A stretch of DNA of 42,294 nt from Fulvivirga sp. (GTDB lineage: Bacteria > Bacteroidota > Bacteroidia > Cytophagales > Cyclobacteriaceae): assembly GCA_028280565.1 (NCBI GenBank), contig JANQLQ010000119.1:1-42294 (forward strand). Direction: 5' to 3'. The position numbers were made by a program, and so were the translations under genes. This document shows positions 25,697 through 32,618 of the stretch, piece after piece (the stretch's first letter is position 1; each line of letters opens with the position of its first letter). A model generated the notes under the pieces. It did no database searches. It was not told the DNA's origin and was given only the letters and a program-made list of their open reading frames with translations.

Positions 25697-26280
25697 TTAG
25701 TAATCCGAATATTGAATGACTTCTATGTTTTGAAGTTCTGGCTGTGGTACATTAACAGGGTTTCCATTCTTTAACAAACTAGCTCCTCCATCACTGTAAT
25801 GAGATCTAAAATAATTTAGGCCCAACTGACGTCTTAGTTGATTGCCAAAGTAACTGGCACGTATTTCTGAAGTTTGTTCATAGCCTCCATTAAATGCTCT
25901 TGGTTTTGTATCTAATGCGCCGGTATTCAAATCAAAAGCATGCAAAATCTCGTGTCCAAGTGCCACAGTAGGATTAACAATCCTCATTCCTCTAGTTGTT
26001 ATCGTCTGGGCGGTTGAATTAGGGTTCCAAAAGATTGTACCTCCAGAACCAATTTGAGTAAAAGGTAACCCTTTTACAATTGGCTTCATGTCATTTAATA
26101 CATTTATGGCTTGTGCATTATTCATCAAATCAGCCCTCATACTACCAACCTTACTTCCTGGCACAAATCGATTTGACCCCTCTAAAATAGTAAAATTATT
26201 GCTTGAGGATTGTAAAGCTTCAACAACGGGAAGATCAGCTACTGTTCCGGAAATTGCAGCTTGGATGCTTTGACTTGTGT
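25697..26280 (-). pseudogene. Orphan C-terminal M91-type metallopeptidase toxin domain (5'-truncated)
   Basis: The core matches the M91 (NleD-like) zinc peptidase domain found at the tips of polymorphic toxins: GSGGTIFWNPNS, then GHEILHAFD with the HExxH zinc motif, TSEIRASYFGNQLRRQLGL and FRSHYSDGG. A GTG at 26164 is the first usable start, but the same frame stays open and protein-like further upstream (SQSIQAAISG, ADLPVVEALQ, ILEGSNRFVPG) until a TAG near 26293. The region before that stop no longer looks like the same gene. The feature is therefore most likely the detached tip of a larger Rhs- or wall-associated toxin, although expression from the GTG cannot be excluded. All visible catalytic residues are intact. 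Confidence 0.7.
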
Positions 26281-26450
26281 TACAAATACCGTCCTAGCCC
26301 GTACTCGTTACAAACAAGAACGATTTTAACATTTTGGCGGTCTAGCATAAGAACTTTGGCGAGGAAGGTTTTAATTTTGAAGTGGCTTATGCTCAAAAAA
26401 TACATAACACTGCCCTTATCTTTTTAATACCTAAAGGGCTATTTACTTCT

Positions 26451-27053
26451 ATGAAGATGAAACATACCCTCACTATAATTTTACTTTTTGTTGGGTTTAC
26501 AGGGATCAGCCAATCCATTGTTGCTTGGACCCCGGGATATGAAATTCAACTTTCTGACTTTCAATCTCCTCAAACGGAGATAAGCGAGAAGCTCAGCTCA
26601 GCTACTCTCTATACGGGAGCTTATATGGATTTCGGTTTTCATATGACCAATGCGGAATTCATGTTTACCAAGAACTTTAACTCCAAGGTAAAGACGGTTT
26701 TCAATAAAAATGCCGCTGTCATTACGGCTCTTGACTCGCTGAGCGCCCGGCAGCTTGTTAACTTTGGTCAGTACTCTTTTGACTTGACCGAACTTTATGC
26801 TCGTAAATTCAGGAAAGCGCTCTATGAACAAAAATCGACATTTTCTGACATGAGCTTTTTCCAATCTATTTTTGATGAGCTACAGGAAGAAATGAATGCA
26901 GAAAGCACAAGGGTGATCAAGGCCACAGACCTGGGCCAGGAAGAAGATCTGCTGGCGGAAGAGCATGCAAAAGTGCTCGGTCAAATAGAAGAATTGCCCG
27001 AATTCTGCTCAGAGTGTAAACCGCCTAAGAAGAAGAAAAAGAAAAAGAACTAG
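26451..27053 (+). CDS. Secreted protein of unknown function with lysine-rich tail
   Basis: I place the start at ATG 26451 (MKMKHTLTIILLFVGFTGIS), because this gives a normal signal peptide; the longer frame from 26382 adds a non-signal-like segment. The mature part of about 180 residues includes YTGAYMDFGFHMTNAEFMF, a helical middle (ITALDSLSARQLVNFGQYSF) and an acidic stretch. It ends in FCSECKPPKKKKKKKN, with a CxxC pair and seven lysines in a row. No known family is recognised. It is transcribed divergently from the toxin remnant, and no partner gene follows. Confidence 0.65.
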   Translation: MKMKHTLTIILLFVGFTGISQSIVAWTPGYEIQLSDFQSPQTEISEKLSSATLYTGAYMDFGFHMTNAEFMFTKNFNSKVKTVFNKNAAVITALDSLSARQLVNFGQYSFDLTELYARKFRKALYEQKSTFSDMSFFQSIFDELQEEMNAESTRVIKATDLGQEEDLLAEEHAKVLGQIEELPEFCSECKPPKKKKKKKN

Positions 27054-27096
27054 AAACAATGAGGAAAGCCTATTCAAAGCTTTCCCCATAACTAAA

Positions 27097-27946
27097 TTAT
27101 CTATTCAAGATCATTCTTTTTGAGTCAATGATATTACCGTCAATGACAAGAGAATAGATGTACATACCGGGCTCCAGTTGACCGGCAGAAATTTCAACAC
27201 TATTATTCCCATTGTCCGACAATTCGAAGTTTAACTTTTCTTTTCCTTGTAGGTCAAAAATGTAGATATTTCCTGAATTGAAACCGGTCTCCACTGAATA
27301 ACGGATGCTGGTTTTTAAGTTAAATGGGTTAGGTTCATTTTGCAAAAGTTGAGCATTCGTCGCTGAAACGCTGTTCGGGACAGTGGGTTGCGATAAGGAA
27401 ATGTTGTTAAGCTCTGAAGTCAGGCTTTGGATGATCTCATTTTGTTCATTAATAATACTTTGCTGTTCCTGGATGGCGGCCACTATGACTGGTATCATAG
27501 AAACATAATCAACACCTAAATATTCCTCTTCAGTGATTGTCCGGGAGTTGTTCAAATTATTCTTTGTCTTGATGATTCTTGTGCTGGAGACAAGATTAGG
27601 GAATACCTCTTGGACTTCTTGTGCTACAAAACCGTTTCTTTCTCCGCTAGGTAATGACATTAAATCAGTTTTAACATTAAGAATAGGTTTTCGGCTGAAG
27701 TTGGTTAATCTTCTCAAGTGCTTGGGTGAGCTTTCGTTCATTTTCTTTGAATTTCCTGTCTGAAACGTTAACCAAATTTCCTGTGTAAAAGAGGTTGCCA
27801 TTTAACCGGATGTTTCCTTCTACTTCTAGTTTTTCAGAAGGGGTTGTGGTACCAATCCCGGTATTTCCGGAACTTCTGATTGTAAAAAGATCGGTGACGA
27901 AATTTTGCACTCTTAACACATCTGCGTTAAAAACCCTAGGGATCAT
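27097..27946 (-). pseudogene. Tail-fibre (endosialidase-chaperone) protein with T9SS sorting domain, frameshifted and 5'-truncated
   Basis: Two overlapping frames together encode one protein. The upstream part (27677-27946) reads GNTGIGTTTPSEKLEVEGNI then DRKFKENERKLTQALEKINQLQPKTYS, the start of a peptidase S74/intramolecular-chaperone domain, and then hits a stop. The next frame continues the domain with KTDLMSLPSGERNGFVAQEV and VFPNLV, then a coiled coil and a T9SS type A sorting domain (LLQNEPNPFNLKTSIRYSVE to RMILNR). Loss of one base near 27677-27680 explains the break. The N-terminus is missing, and the present first codons (MIPRVFNA) are encoded by copy 2 of the two-hairpin repeat. 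Confidence 0.8.
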
Positions 27947-27978
27947 TAAAAAGGCACAAGTTACAAACTTGCGCCATT
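27926..27978 (+). repeat. Two-hairpin repeat R4, copy 2
   Basis: Core of the repeat from GCGTTAAAAACCCTAGGG to AAACTTGCGCC. Hairpin 1 has one broken pair (GCGTT instead of GGGTT). Hairpin 2 is identical to copy 1, including the A-C mismatch. It overlaps the first codons of the tail-fibre pseudogene and lies 288 bp before the first CRISPR repeat. Confidence 0.7.
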
Positions 27979-28266
27979 GAATAGTAAACTAGGTACGTTT
28001 ACCTGTATTTTTATAGATCCTTCGTATTTTTAAGAAGTGGCAAGACTATGCATGTTTTGTCGTCGAGGGTGAGTTTTTCACCCTCTATTTGGTTGAAGGG
28101 AGAAAGGGAATTCGTCTAAAGTGCTAGTATTCATTGCATTAGACCAGTCGTCGTCACCTAGGGTAAATCTTAGTACCTGGGGTTGACGACAATTACGCAG
28201 GTTTTTGTTCTTTGAAATATTGTTTTTTGTTGAAATTAGCACGATTTTGAGCTCTTGGTTTAACGG
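27979..28266 (+). promoter_or_regulatory. Probable CRISPR leader
   Basis: A 288-bp non-coding stretch just before the first, intact CRISPR repeat. It carries GTCGTC motifs at 28059-28064 and 28147-28155, and an inverted GACGAC at 28185-28190. The last two form an imperfect inverted repeat with CACCTAGGG and ACCTGGGGT between them. The final 75 bp are A/T-rich, with several TTTTTG-like runs. The leader side is assigned because the repeat at the opposite end is degenerate and because the repeats read 5' to 3' toward GAAAC. Confidence 0.55.
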
Positions 28267-28951
28267 CTTCTAATTGCATCTTGTAGAGATTGAAACGATA
28301 TCCGAATGAGTCGTACCGCAGCTGATACAAGGCTTCTAATTGCATCTTGTAGAGATTGAAACTCTTAAAAACCAATCGATAAGTACTACGCGTATCACTT
28401 CTAATTGCATCTTGTAGAGATTGAAACGCGAAAACGAGGGCAAGGCCCAGACGATCTTAAAGACTTCTAATTGCATCTTGTAGAGATTGAAACATAATAA
28501 TCCAACGGATCACATATTGCCACGCGACCTTCTAATTGCATCTTGTAGAGATTGAAACGGGTAAGAATTTTCTCCCAATCCAGCCTGCCGGTACTTCTAA
28601 TTGCATCTTGTAGAGATTGAAACTGATTTCTTCGATACTTTGGTCGCGTTGGGCCTCGTCTTCTAATTGCATCTTGTAGAGATTGAAACGAGGTGTTGGC
28701 GTGAGCCTTATGCCCAGAGGTGTTGCTTCTAATTGCATCTTGTAGAGATTGAAACTGAACAACAAGACAAGGCCCTGAAAGAGGGGGTGTCTTCTAATTA
28801 CATCTTGTAGAGATTGAAACATTTAGGTTTGTGCAAGGATACCAAAACCCGGGTAACTTCTAATTGCATCTTGTAGAGATTGAAACATTATTTTACCACC
28901 CGGCCAAGCTGGTTTATTACTCTTCTAATTGCACCTTATAGAGTTGGACGC
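28267..28951 (+). CRISPR. CRISPR array, 11 repeats and 10 spacers, no cas genes in window
   Basis: The 30-nt repeat starts CTTCTAATTG and ends GAGATTGAAAC. Repeats start at 28267, 28333, 28398, 28464, 28529, 28594, 28660, 28726, 28791, 28857 and 28922. Spacers are 36, 35, 36, 35, 35, 36, 36, 35, 36 and 35 nt, all different. Repeats 1-8 and 10 are identical, repeat 9 has one G-to-A change at its tenth base, and repeat 11 has five substitutions, which marks the trailer end. The terminal ATTGAAAC would form the 8-nt 5' handle of crRNAs and resembles repeats served by type I-B or type III systems; the subtype is inference. Open frames across the array are repeat translations. Confidence 0.97.
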
Positions 28952-28963
28952 ATGCACATGTAT

Positions 28964-29043
28964 TGGAGGGCGGGGGTATCTTTCGCCGGGTTGTAAACCC
29001 TAGGGATCATTGAAAAGGCCCAAGTTACAAACTTGAGCCAGTT
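28964..29043 (+). repeat. Two-hairpin repeat R4, copy 3
   Basis: Starts 12 bp after the last CRISPR repeat. Hairpin 1 is GGGTT-GTA-AACCC, with the same stem and a different loop. Hairpin 2 is GGC-c-CAAGTT-ACA-AACTTG-a-GCC, in which both mismatched bases have changed (C and A instead of A and C) but remain unpaired. Same orientation as copies 1, 2 and 4. Confidence 0.75.
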
Positions 29044-29127
29044 GAGAGCAGATGAGGAGAGGGCATTGAAAAATCGTAAGGTTGCGATCCTTGGGGGAAG
29101 CGTGTCGTTTTTCTTGAAATGCCCGGG

Positions 29128-29559
29128 TCAGCTATTCTTTTTCTCTTCCAAAAACCTTTCCAGCATCGCCACCTTTTCCTGTTCGCTTTTTAAGAGTTTC
29201 TCATAAAGCTTTTCATTTTTCTCAATGGCCTCCATCAATTTGTCCAAGGGATTGAACGTGCAGTTATAATTACTTAGGCCATTTACGGAGTGGGCTCCAT
29301 TATTGGTATTGGTGACAATATTATAAACCGCGGCATCCTCATCGAGGTGTTTGATCGCATCCGCCGAGACTCCCATGGCTTTCGCCATTTTTAGTAGTTG
29401 ATCATGGTCTACGGTTTCATTGGACTCGATGTTGGATACGGTTTGTTGGCTTACACCTAATTTTTCGGCTACGTCTTCTTGGGTAAAATTCAGCAGCTCG
29501 CGCATGTGTCTTATTTTTCTTCCCAGGTTCACGGGTCGGGGTTTTGTTGTATGTTCCAT
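29128..29559 (-). CDS. XRE family helix-turn-helix regulator
   Basis: An N-terminal Cro/C1-type helix-turn-helix spans about residues 10-68 (KIRHMRELLNFTQEDVAEKL, GVSQQTVSNIESNETV). A linker containing TNTNNGAHSVNGLSNYNCTF and a C-terminal coiled coil (about 105-143, EAIEKNEKLYEKLLKSEQEK) probably mediate dimerisation. The type is common in Bacteroidota accessory regions. Four CTTGTA/TACAAG half-sites lie 70-110 bp upstream of its start and are a candidate autoregulatory operator. There is no toxin or integrase next to it to reveal its target. Confidence 0.85.
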   Translation of the reverse strand: MEHTTKPRPVNLGRKIRHMRELLNFTQEDVAEKLGVSQQTVSNIESNETVDHDQLLKMAKAMGVSADAIKHLDEDAAVYNIVTNTNNGAHSVNGLSNYNCTFNPLDKLMEAIEKNEKLYEKLLKSEQEKVAMLERFLEEKKNS

Positions 29560-29629
29560 AGATCAAATATATCGACTTGGCGGGGAGTTACAAAGGGCCA
29601 GGTAGGTATTGGTAAAGATACTAATCGGG

Positions 29630-29669
29630 CTTGTAAAAATACAAGTTCATTACAAGTTCCTCACTTGTA
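29630..29669. promoter_or_regulatory. Candidate operator: four CTTGTA/TACAAG half-sites
   Basis: CTTGTA (29630-29635), TACAAG (29640-29645), TACAAG (29651-29656) and CTTGTA (29664-29669) form two dyads with spacers of 4 and 7 bp. They lie 70-110 bp upstream of the XRE gene start, where an autoregulator would bind. Binding by this regulator is inferred. Confidence 0.45.
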
Positions 29670-29690
29670 CTCGTTGATAGAACGAGTACA
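29666..29690. repeat. Perfect 10-bp inverted repeat (TGTACTCGTT / AACGAGTACA)
   Basis: TGTACTCGTT, loop GATAG, AACGAGTACA: a perfect 25-nt stem-loop overlapping the last CTTGTA half-site. It is not followed by a T-run on either strand, so it is not a typical intrinsic terminator. It could be a regulator site or transcript hairpin. Confidence 0.5.
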
Positions 29691-29828
29691 CCCGTGCAGT
29701 GTGATTGTAACGCACGTTTTATCACGAGAGCGAGCTTACTCATTTACACCCGTCCCGGGTCTCTCGTAGAGGGCCCTGGGTCATGGTGTGTGCCATGGCT
29801 TTTCCGGGTGGGTTTGAGCTTTTTTTTT

Positions 29829-29905
29829 AGGATTGGGGTAGGTTTTGCTGGGTTACAAACCCTAGGGGCATTAAGAATGCCCAAGTTACAAACATGCGCC
29901 AACTT
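29829..29905 (+). repeat. Two-hairpin repeat R4, copy 4 (most diverged)
   Basis: Starts TAGGATTGGGG. Hairpin 1 is GGGTT-ACA-AACCC. Hairpin 2 is decayed: the outer pair and one inner pair are lost, but the fourth position is still unpaired. It ends 35 bp before the ruvC stop codon. Confidence 0.65.
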
Positions 29906-29939
29906 CAAAAGGGGTGTCAAAGGCTCTGCTTGAATAGGA

Positions 29940-30506
29940 TCACCTCATCCGTCCCGGGTTTTCGCTCACAAAAGCCTTCCAGCTTTTTACCGAACTCTTT
30001 GCAGACCCCTGTTGGAAATGATGGCAGACGGCTACGGCGAGGGCATCGGTAGCGTCGAGTAGCCTCGGGGATTCTTGGAAGCTTAAAAGGGTCATCAGCA
30101 TGGCGGCTACCTGTTCTTTGGAAGCGTTGCCGTTGCTGGTCACGGATTGTTTCACCTTTTTTGGGGCGTACTCGGTGATGGGGATCTCGCGGGAAAGGGC
30201 TGCGGCCATGGCTACGCCTTGCGCACGGCCTAGTTTTAGCATGGACTGGACGTTTTTGCCATAAAAGGGGGCCTCCAGCGCCACCTCGTCCGGGTGGTAG
30301 TCGTCGATGAGGCTGAGTACGCGCTCGAAGATCTTTTTGAGTTTGAGTTCGTGCTGAGTGTATTTGCTCAAGTGGATCACGCCAAACTGTAAGAGCTTTA
30401 GCTGCTGCCCTGCCACCGCGATCAGCCCATAGCCCATAACAGAAGTACCTGGGTCCAATCCTAATATTATCTTTTCCCGCTGGCTATTTTCCCCTATTTT
30501 GCCCAT
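29940..30506 (-). CDS. ruvC: Crossover junction endodeoxyribonuclease RuvC
   Basis: Holliday-junction resolvase with an RNase H fold. The four catalytic acidic residues are visible: Asp18 in [13 protein letters not shown], Glu79 in [10 protein letters not shown], and Asp151 and Asp154 in [14 protein letters not shown], corresponding to D7, E66, D138 and D141 of E. coli RuvC. Length is 188 residues, including about 11 extra at the N-terminus; the only ATG before the first motif is used. Its start codon faces the divergent gene at 30525 across just 18 bp. No ruvA or ruvB is nearby, which is usual in Bacteroidota. Confidence 0.95.
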   Translation of the reverse strand: MGKIGENSQREKIILGLDPGTSVMGYGLIAVAGQQLKLLQFGVIHLSKYTQHELKLKKIFERVLSLIDDYHPDEVALEAPFYGKNVQSMLKLGRAQGVAMAAALSREIPITEYAPKKVKQSVTSNGNASKEQVAAMLMTLLSFQESPRLLDATDALAVAVCHHFQQGSAKSSVKSWKAFVSENPGRMR

Positions 30507-30524
30507 CGTTGCAAGATACGTGAA

Positions 30525-31463
30525 ATGAAAGGCAAAGCAAGACGGATCATTGGGTTAATTAAGCTGGGGGTTTTCATCGGGACCGTGCTTTTCATTTACC
30601 TTAAGCTTAGGGATAATCGTGCTTCTCTACAAGAGGCATGGGATCTGGCCGGGCAAGCTTTTGCCTCGGGCTATCTCATAATACTCTTTACCATGGCCTT
30701 AATGCCGTTCAACTGGTCGCTAGAAGCTTTGAAGTGGCAATGCCTGTCGTCCGGGGTGGTCCAGCTTTCGTTTCGCCAAGCGCTTAAGGGAGTATTGTCC
30801 GGGCTGGCTTTGGGATTTGTCACGCCACATGGCTTAGGGGATTACTTGGGAAGGATAGGTATGGTGGGCCTGGAAGGAAGGACACGCCTTTTAGGAGGCA
30901 TTTTTACCGGGAGAGCCTGCCAAATGCTGGTGACGGCGATGTTTGGCTTAATAGGCGTCTCCGTGCTGTTCTCGGCACAAACCGTGTTATTAACAGTAGG
31001 CGCTCTGTTCGCTAGTATTACCTTGTTTTTTGCCTTACGCAGGCTACTCCAAGGCAGGTGGCTTGAGGGTAGGGGGTTAAAAACCCTAGTGAGCTACGTT
31101 AAGACCATAGCCGAATTTGACCTCGTAATGCTGGTAAAGGTCTTCACTTACTCGTTGCTTCGTTACCTGGTGTTCAGCCTGCAGTTTTTTTTGATCCTCG
31201 ATCTCTTGCTGCCTAAGCTGGAGCCAGCCATCAAGTTCAGCGGGATCACATGGATCTTTTTGGCCAAGTCCGTTTTACCTACCTTTAACTTTTTAAGTGA
31301 TCTTGGGGTAAGAGAGATGTCAGCGATCTATTTTTTCGAACAGTTCCAAGTAGCCGTAGAACCGGTGATCATCGCCAGCTTACTCTTATGGTTGGTCAAC
31401 ATTCTCACCCCCACACTTTTAAGCCTACCGCTTATCTTCCAACTTAAATTTAGACCGGCATGA
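30525..31463 (+). CDS. Lysylphosphatidylglycerol synthase transmembrane / UPF0104 family protein
   Basis: A 312-residue membrane protein with about eight hydrophobic helices, beginning [20 protein letters not shown]. The conserved LEALKWQCL and [17 protein letters not shown] segments and the late [16 protein letters not shown] place it in the flippase-like LPG_synthase_TM/UPF0104 group, which lacks the aminoacyl-transferase domain of true MprF. Such proteins often accompany glycosyltransferases and are thought to handle lipid-linked intermediates. It overlaps the next glycosyltransferase gene by 4 bp, supporting a joint role. Confidence 0.82.
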   Translation: MKGKARRIIGLIKLGVFIGTVLFIYLKLRDNRASLQEAWDLAGQAFASGYLIILFTMALMPFNWSLEALKWQCLSSGVVQLSFRQALKGVLSGLALGFVTPHGLGDYLGRIGMVGLEGRTRLLGGIFTGRACQMLVTAMFGLIGVSVLFSAQTVLLTVGALFASITLFFALRRLLQGRWLEGRGLKTLVSYVKTIAEFDLVMLVKVFTYSLLRYLVFSLQFFLILDLLLPKLEPAIKFSGITWIFLAKSVLPTFNFLSDLGVREMSAIYFFEQFQVAVEPVIIASLLLWLVNILTPTLLSLPLIFQLKFRPA

Positions 31464-32560
31464 CCTGGACGGTGGCAGCACTGGTTTTGTTCTATTGTAG
31501 CTGGTTAGTTGTAATGCTGGTAGCATGGCGAAAACTGGTACGTCCCGGTCCACTCGTGAGCTGTGACACCGGTGAGCCGTCACTGTACTATTCCGTGATT
31601 ATTCCTTTTCGTAACGAAGCTGAAAACCTGGCAGCCCTGGTCCACTCCATTCGCCTGGAGCCATTTCCAAAGCATGCTTACGAGATCATTTTGGTGAATG
31701 ATCATTCTACAGATAACTACCGTGAGGTTGTAGAGGGGCTCGAAGGTGTTCGCCTGCTCCAGCTCACGAAGGGGCAAGGTAAAAAACGGGCATTGGACCT
31801 GGGTATTCTTGCTGCCAAAGGAGATGTGATCGTAACCACGGATGCCGATTGCGAGGTTTCGAAAAACTGGCTGGGTTCGCTTTGTTATTATTTTGAAAGC
31901 TGCGGGGCCATGTTTGTTAGTGGGGCGGTCACCTTCCAGCACGAGCAAGACGGGTTCCAGCAAATGCAGACCATAGAATTCGCCAGCTTAGTAGGCGTAG
32001 GAGCCGCTAGTATCCAATTGAAAACCCCGGGCATGTGTAACGGCGCTAACCTCGCCTTTAAAAAAGAGGTATTTCACGAAGTGGGCGGCTATGAGGACAA
32101 CGATCACCTGCCCAGTGGCGACGATGAGTTTTTATTGCATAAGATAGCTACAAAATACCCGGGAAAGGTATATTTCAATACAGCCCCGGCATCCTTTGTC
32201 AAAACCCGGCCGCTGGATACCTTTAAGCAGTTCGTTCACCAAAGAAAGCGATGGGCTGGCAAATGGACATACTATAGCGACATAAGGAATTCACTGCTGG
32301 CGGCTTTTATCGGGATTTCTAATTTCTCCGTACTCATCGCCTCATTTTATGCCTTCAATGGGGTACACGGGATGTGGGTTTTGATAGGGATAAAACTCGT
32401 GCTGGAAGGACTTTTTTTAAATAGCGTATTGCAATTCGTAGATAAATCACTTCATCTCGTTTATTTTTTGGTCCTGCAGGTAATATATCCGTTTTATGTC
32501 GTTTATTTCGCAGTGATAGCTAATCTTGGAGGATACACTTGGAAGGGCAGGCAGTATTAG
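31460..32560 (+). CDS. Membrane-anchored family 2 glycosyltransferase
   Basis: A processive-type GT2 with an N-terminal helix (about 4-24), a GT-A domain and two or three C-terminal helices (about 280-355). Motifs are IIPFRNEAENL, VNDHSTD at about 79-85, the metal-binding DAD at 128-130, GDDEF at 220-224 and QRKRW at 261-265. QRKRW (Q/RxxRW) is typical of enzymes making beta-linked polymers or glycolipids at the inner membrane. It is translationally coupled to the preceding UPF0104 gene. The sugar donor is unknown. Confidence 0.87.
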   Translation: MTWTVAALVLFYCSWLVVMLVAWRKLVRPGPLVSCDTGEPSLYYSVIIPFRNEAENLAALVHSIRLEPFPKHAYEIILVNDHSTDNYREVVEGLEGVRLLQLTKGQGKKRALDLGILAAKGDVIVTTDADCEVSKNWLGSLCYYFESCGAMFVSGAVTFQHEQDGFQQMQTIEFASLVGVGAASIQLKTPGMCNGANLAFKKEVFHEVGGYEDNDHLPSGDDEFLLHKIATKYPGKVYFNTAPASFVKTRPLDTFKQFVHQRKRWAGKWTYYSDIRNSLLAAFIGISNFSVLIASFYAFNGVHGMWVLIGIKLVLEGLFLNSVLQFVDKSLHLVYFLVLQVIYPFYVVYFAVIANLGGYTWKGRQY

Positions 32561-32618
32561 CGATTTATTGATTCTTTAATTATCTTGTCATTGACGAGGT
32601 AAAGCTGCTGTTGATTTT

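Larger units (their letters stand above)
29560..29939. other. Intergenic region with operator-like and hairpin sequences
   Basis: 380 bp without a credible gene between the XRE and ruvC genes. In order it holds the half-site cluster (29630-29669), a perfect 10-bp-arm hairpin (29666-29690) and copy 4 of the two-hairpin repeat (29829-29905). Short frames here are not protein-like. Confidence 0.6.

Noticed and set aside
28494-28528. CRISPR spacer 4 shares 13 nt (GGATCACATATTG) with the 3' end of paaA
   Set aside because: A 13-nt match is expected by chance at roughly this search size, and the flanking bases differ; not evidence of self-targeting.
28193-28822. Open frames across the CRISPR array (28193-28375 and 28532-28822, minus)
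   Set aside because: They are translations of the repeat (recurring FNLYKMQLE) and of unrelated spacers; not genes.
29666-29690. Perfect hairpin considered as an intrinsic terminator
   Set aside because: No T-run follows on either strand, so it does not meet the usual terminator pattern.
25119-29905. Integron attC interpretation of the R4 repeats
   Set aside because: The hairpins lack the RYYYAAC/GTTRRRY core sites, the intervals are large and of mixed orientation, and no integron integrase is present.
31074-31089. A 16-nt match to hairpin 1 of repeat R4 inside the UPF0104 gene
   Set aside because: It is in frame in a coding region (RGLKTLVSY), the second hairpin is absent, and the match is a short palindrome that can arise by chance.
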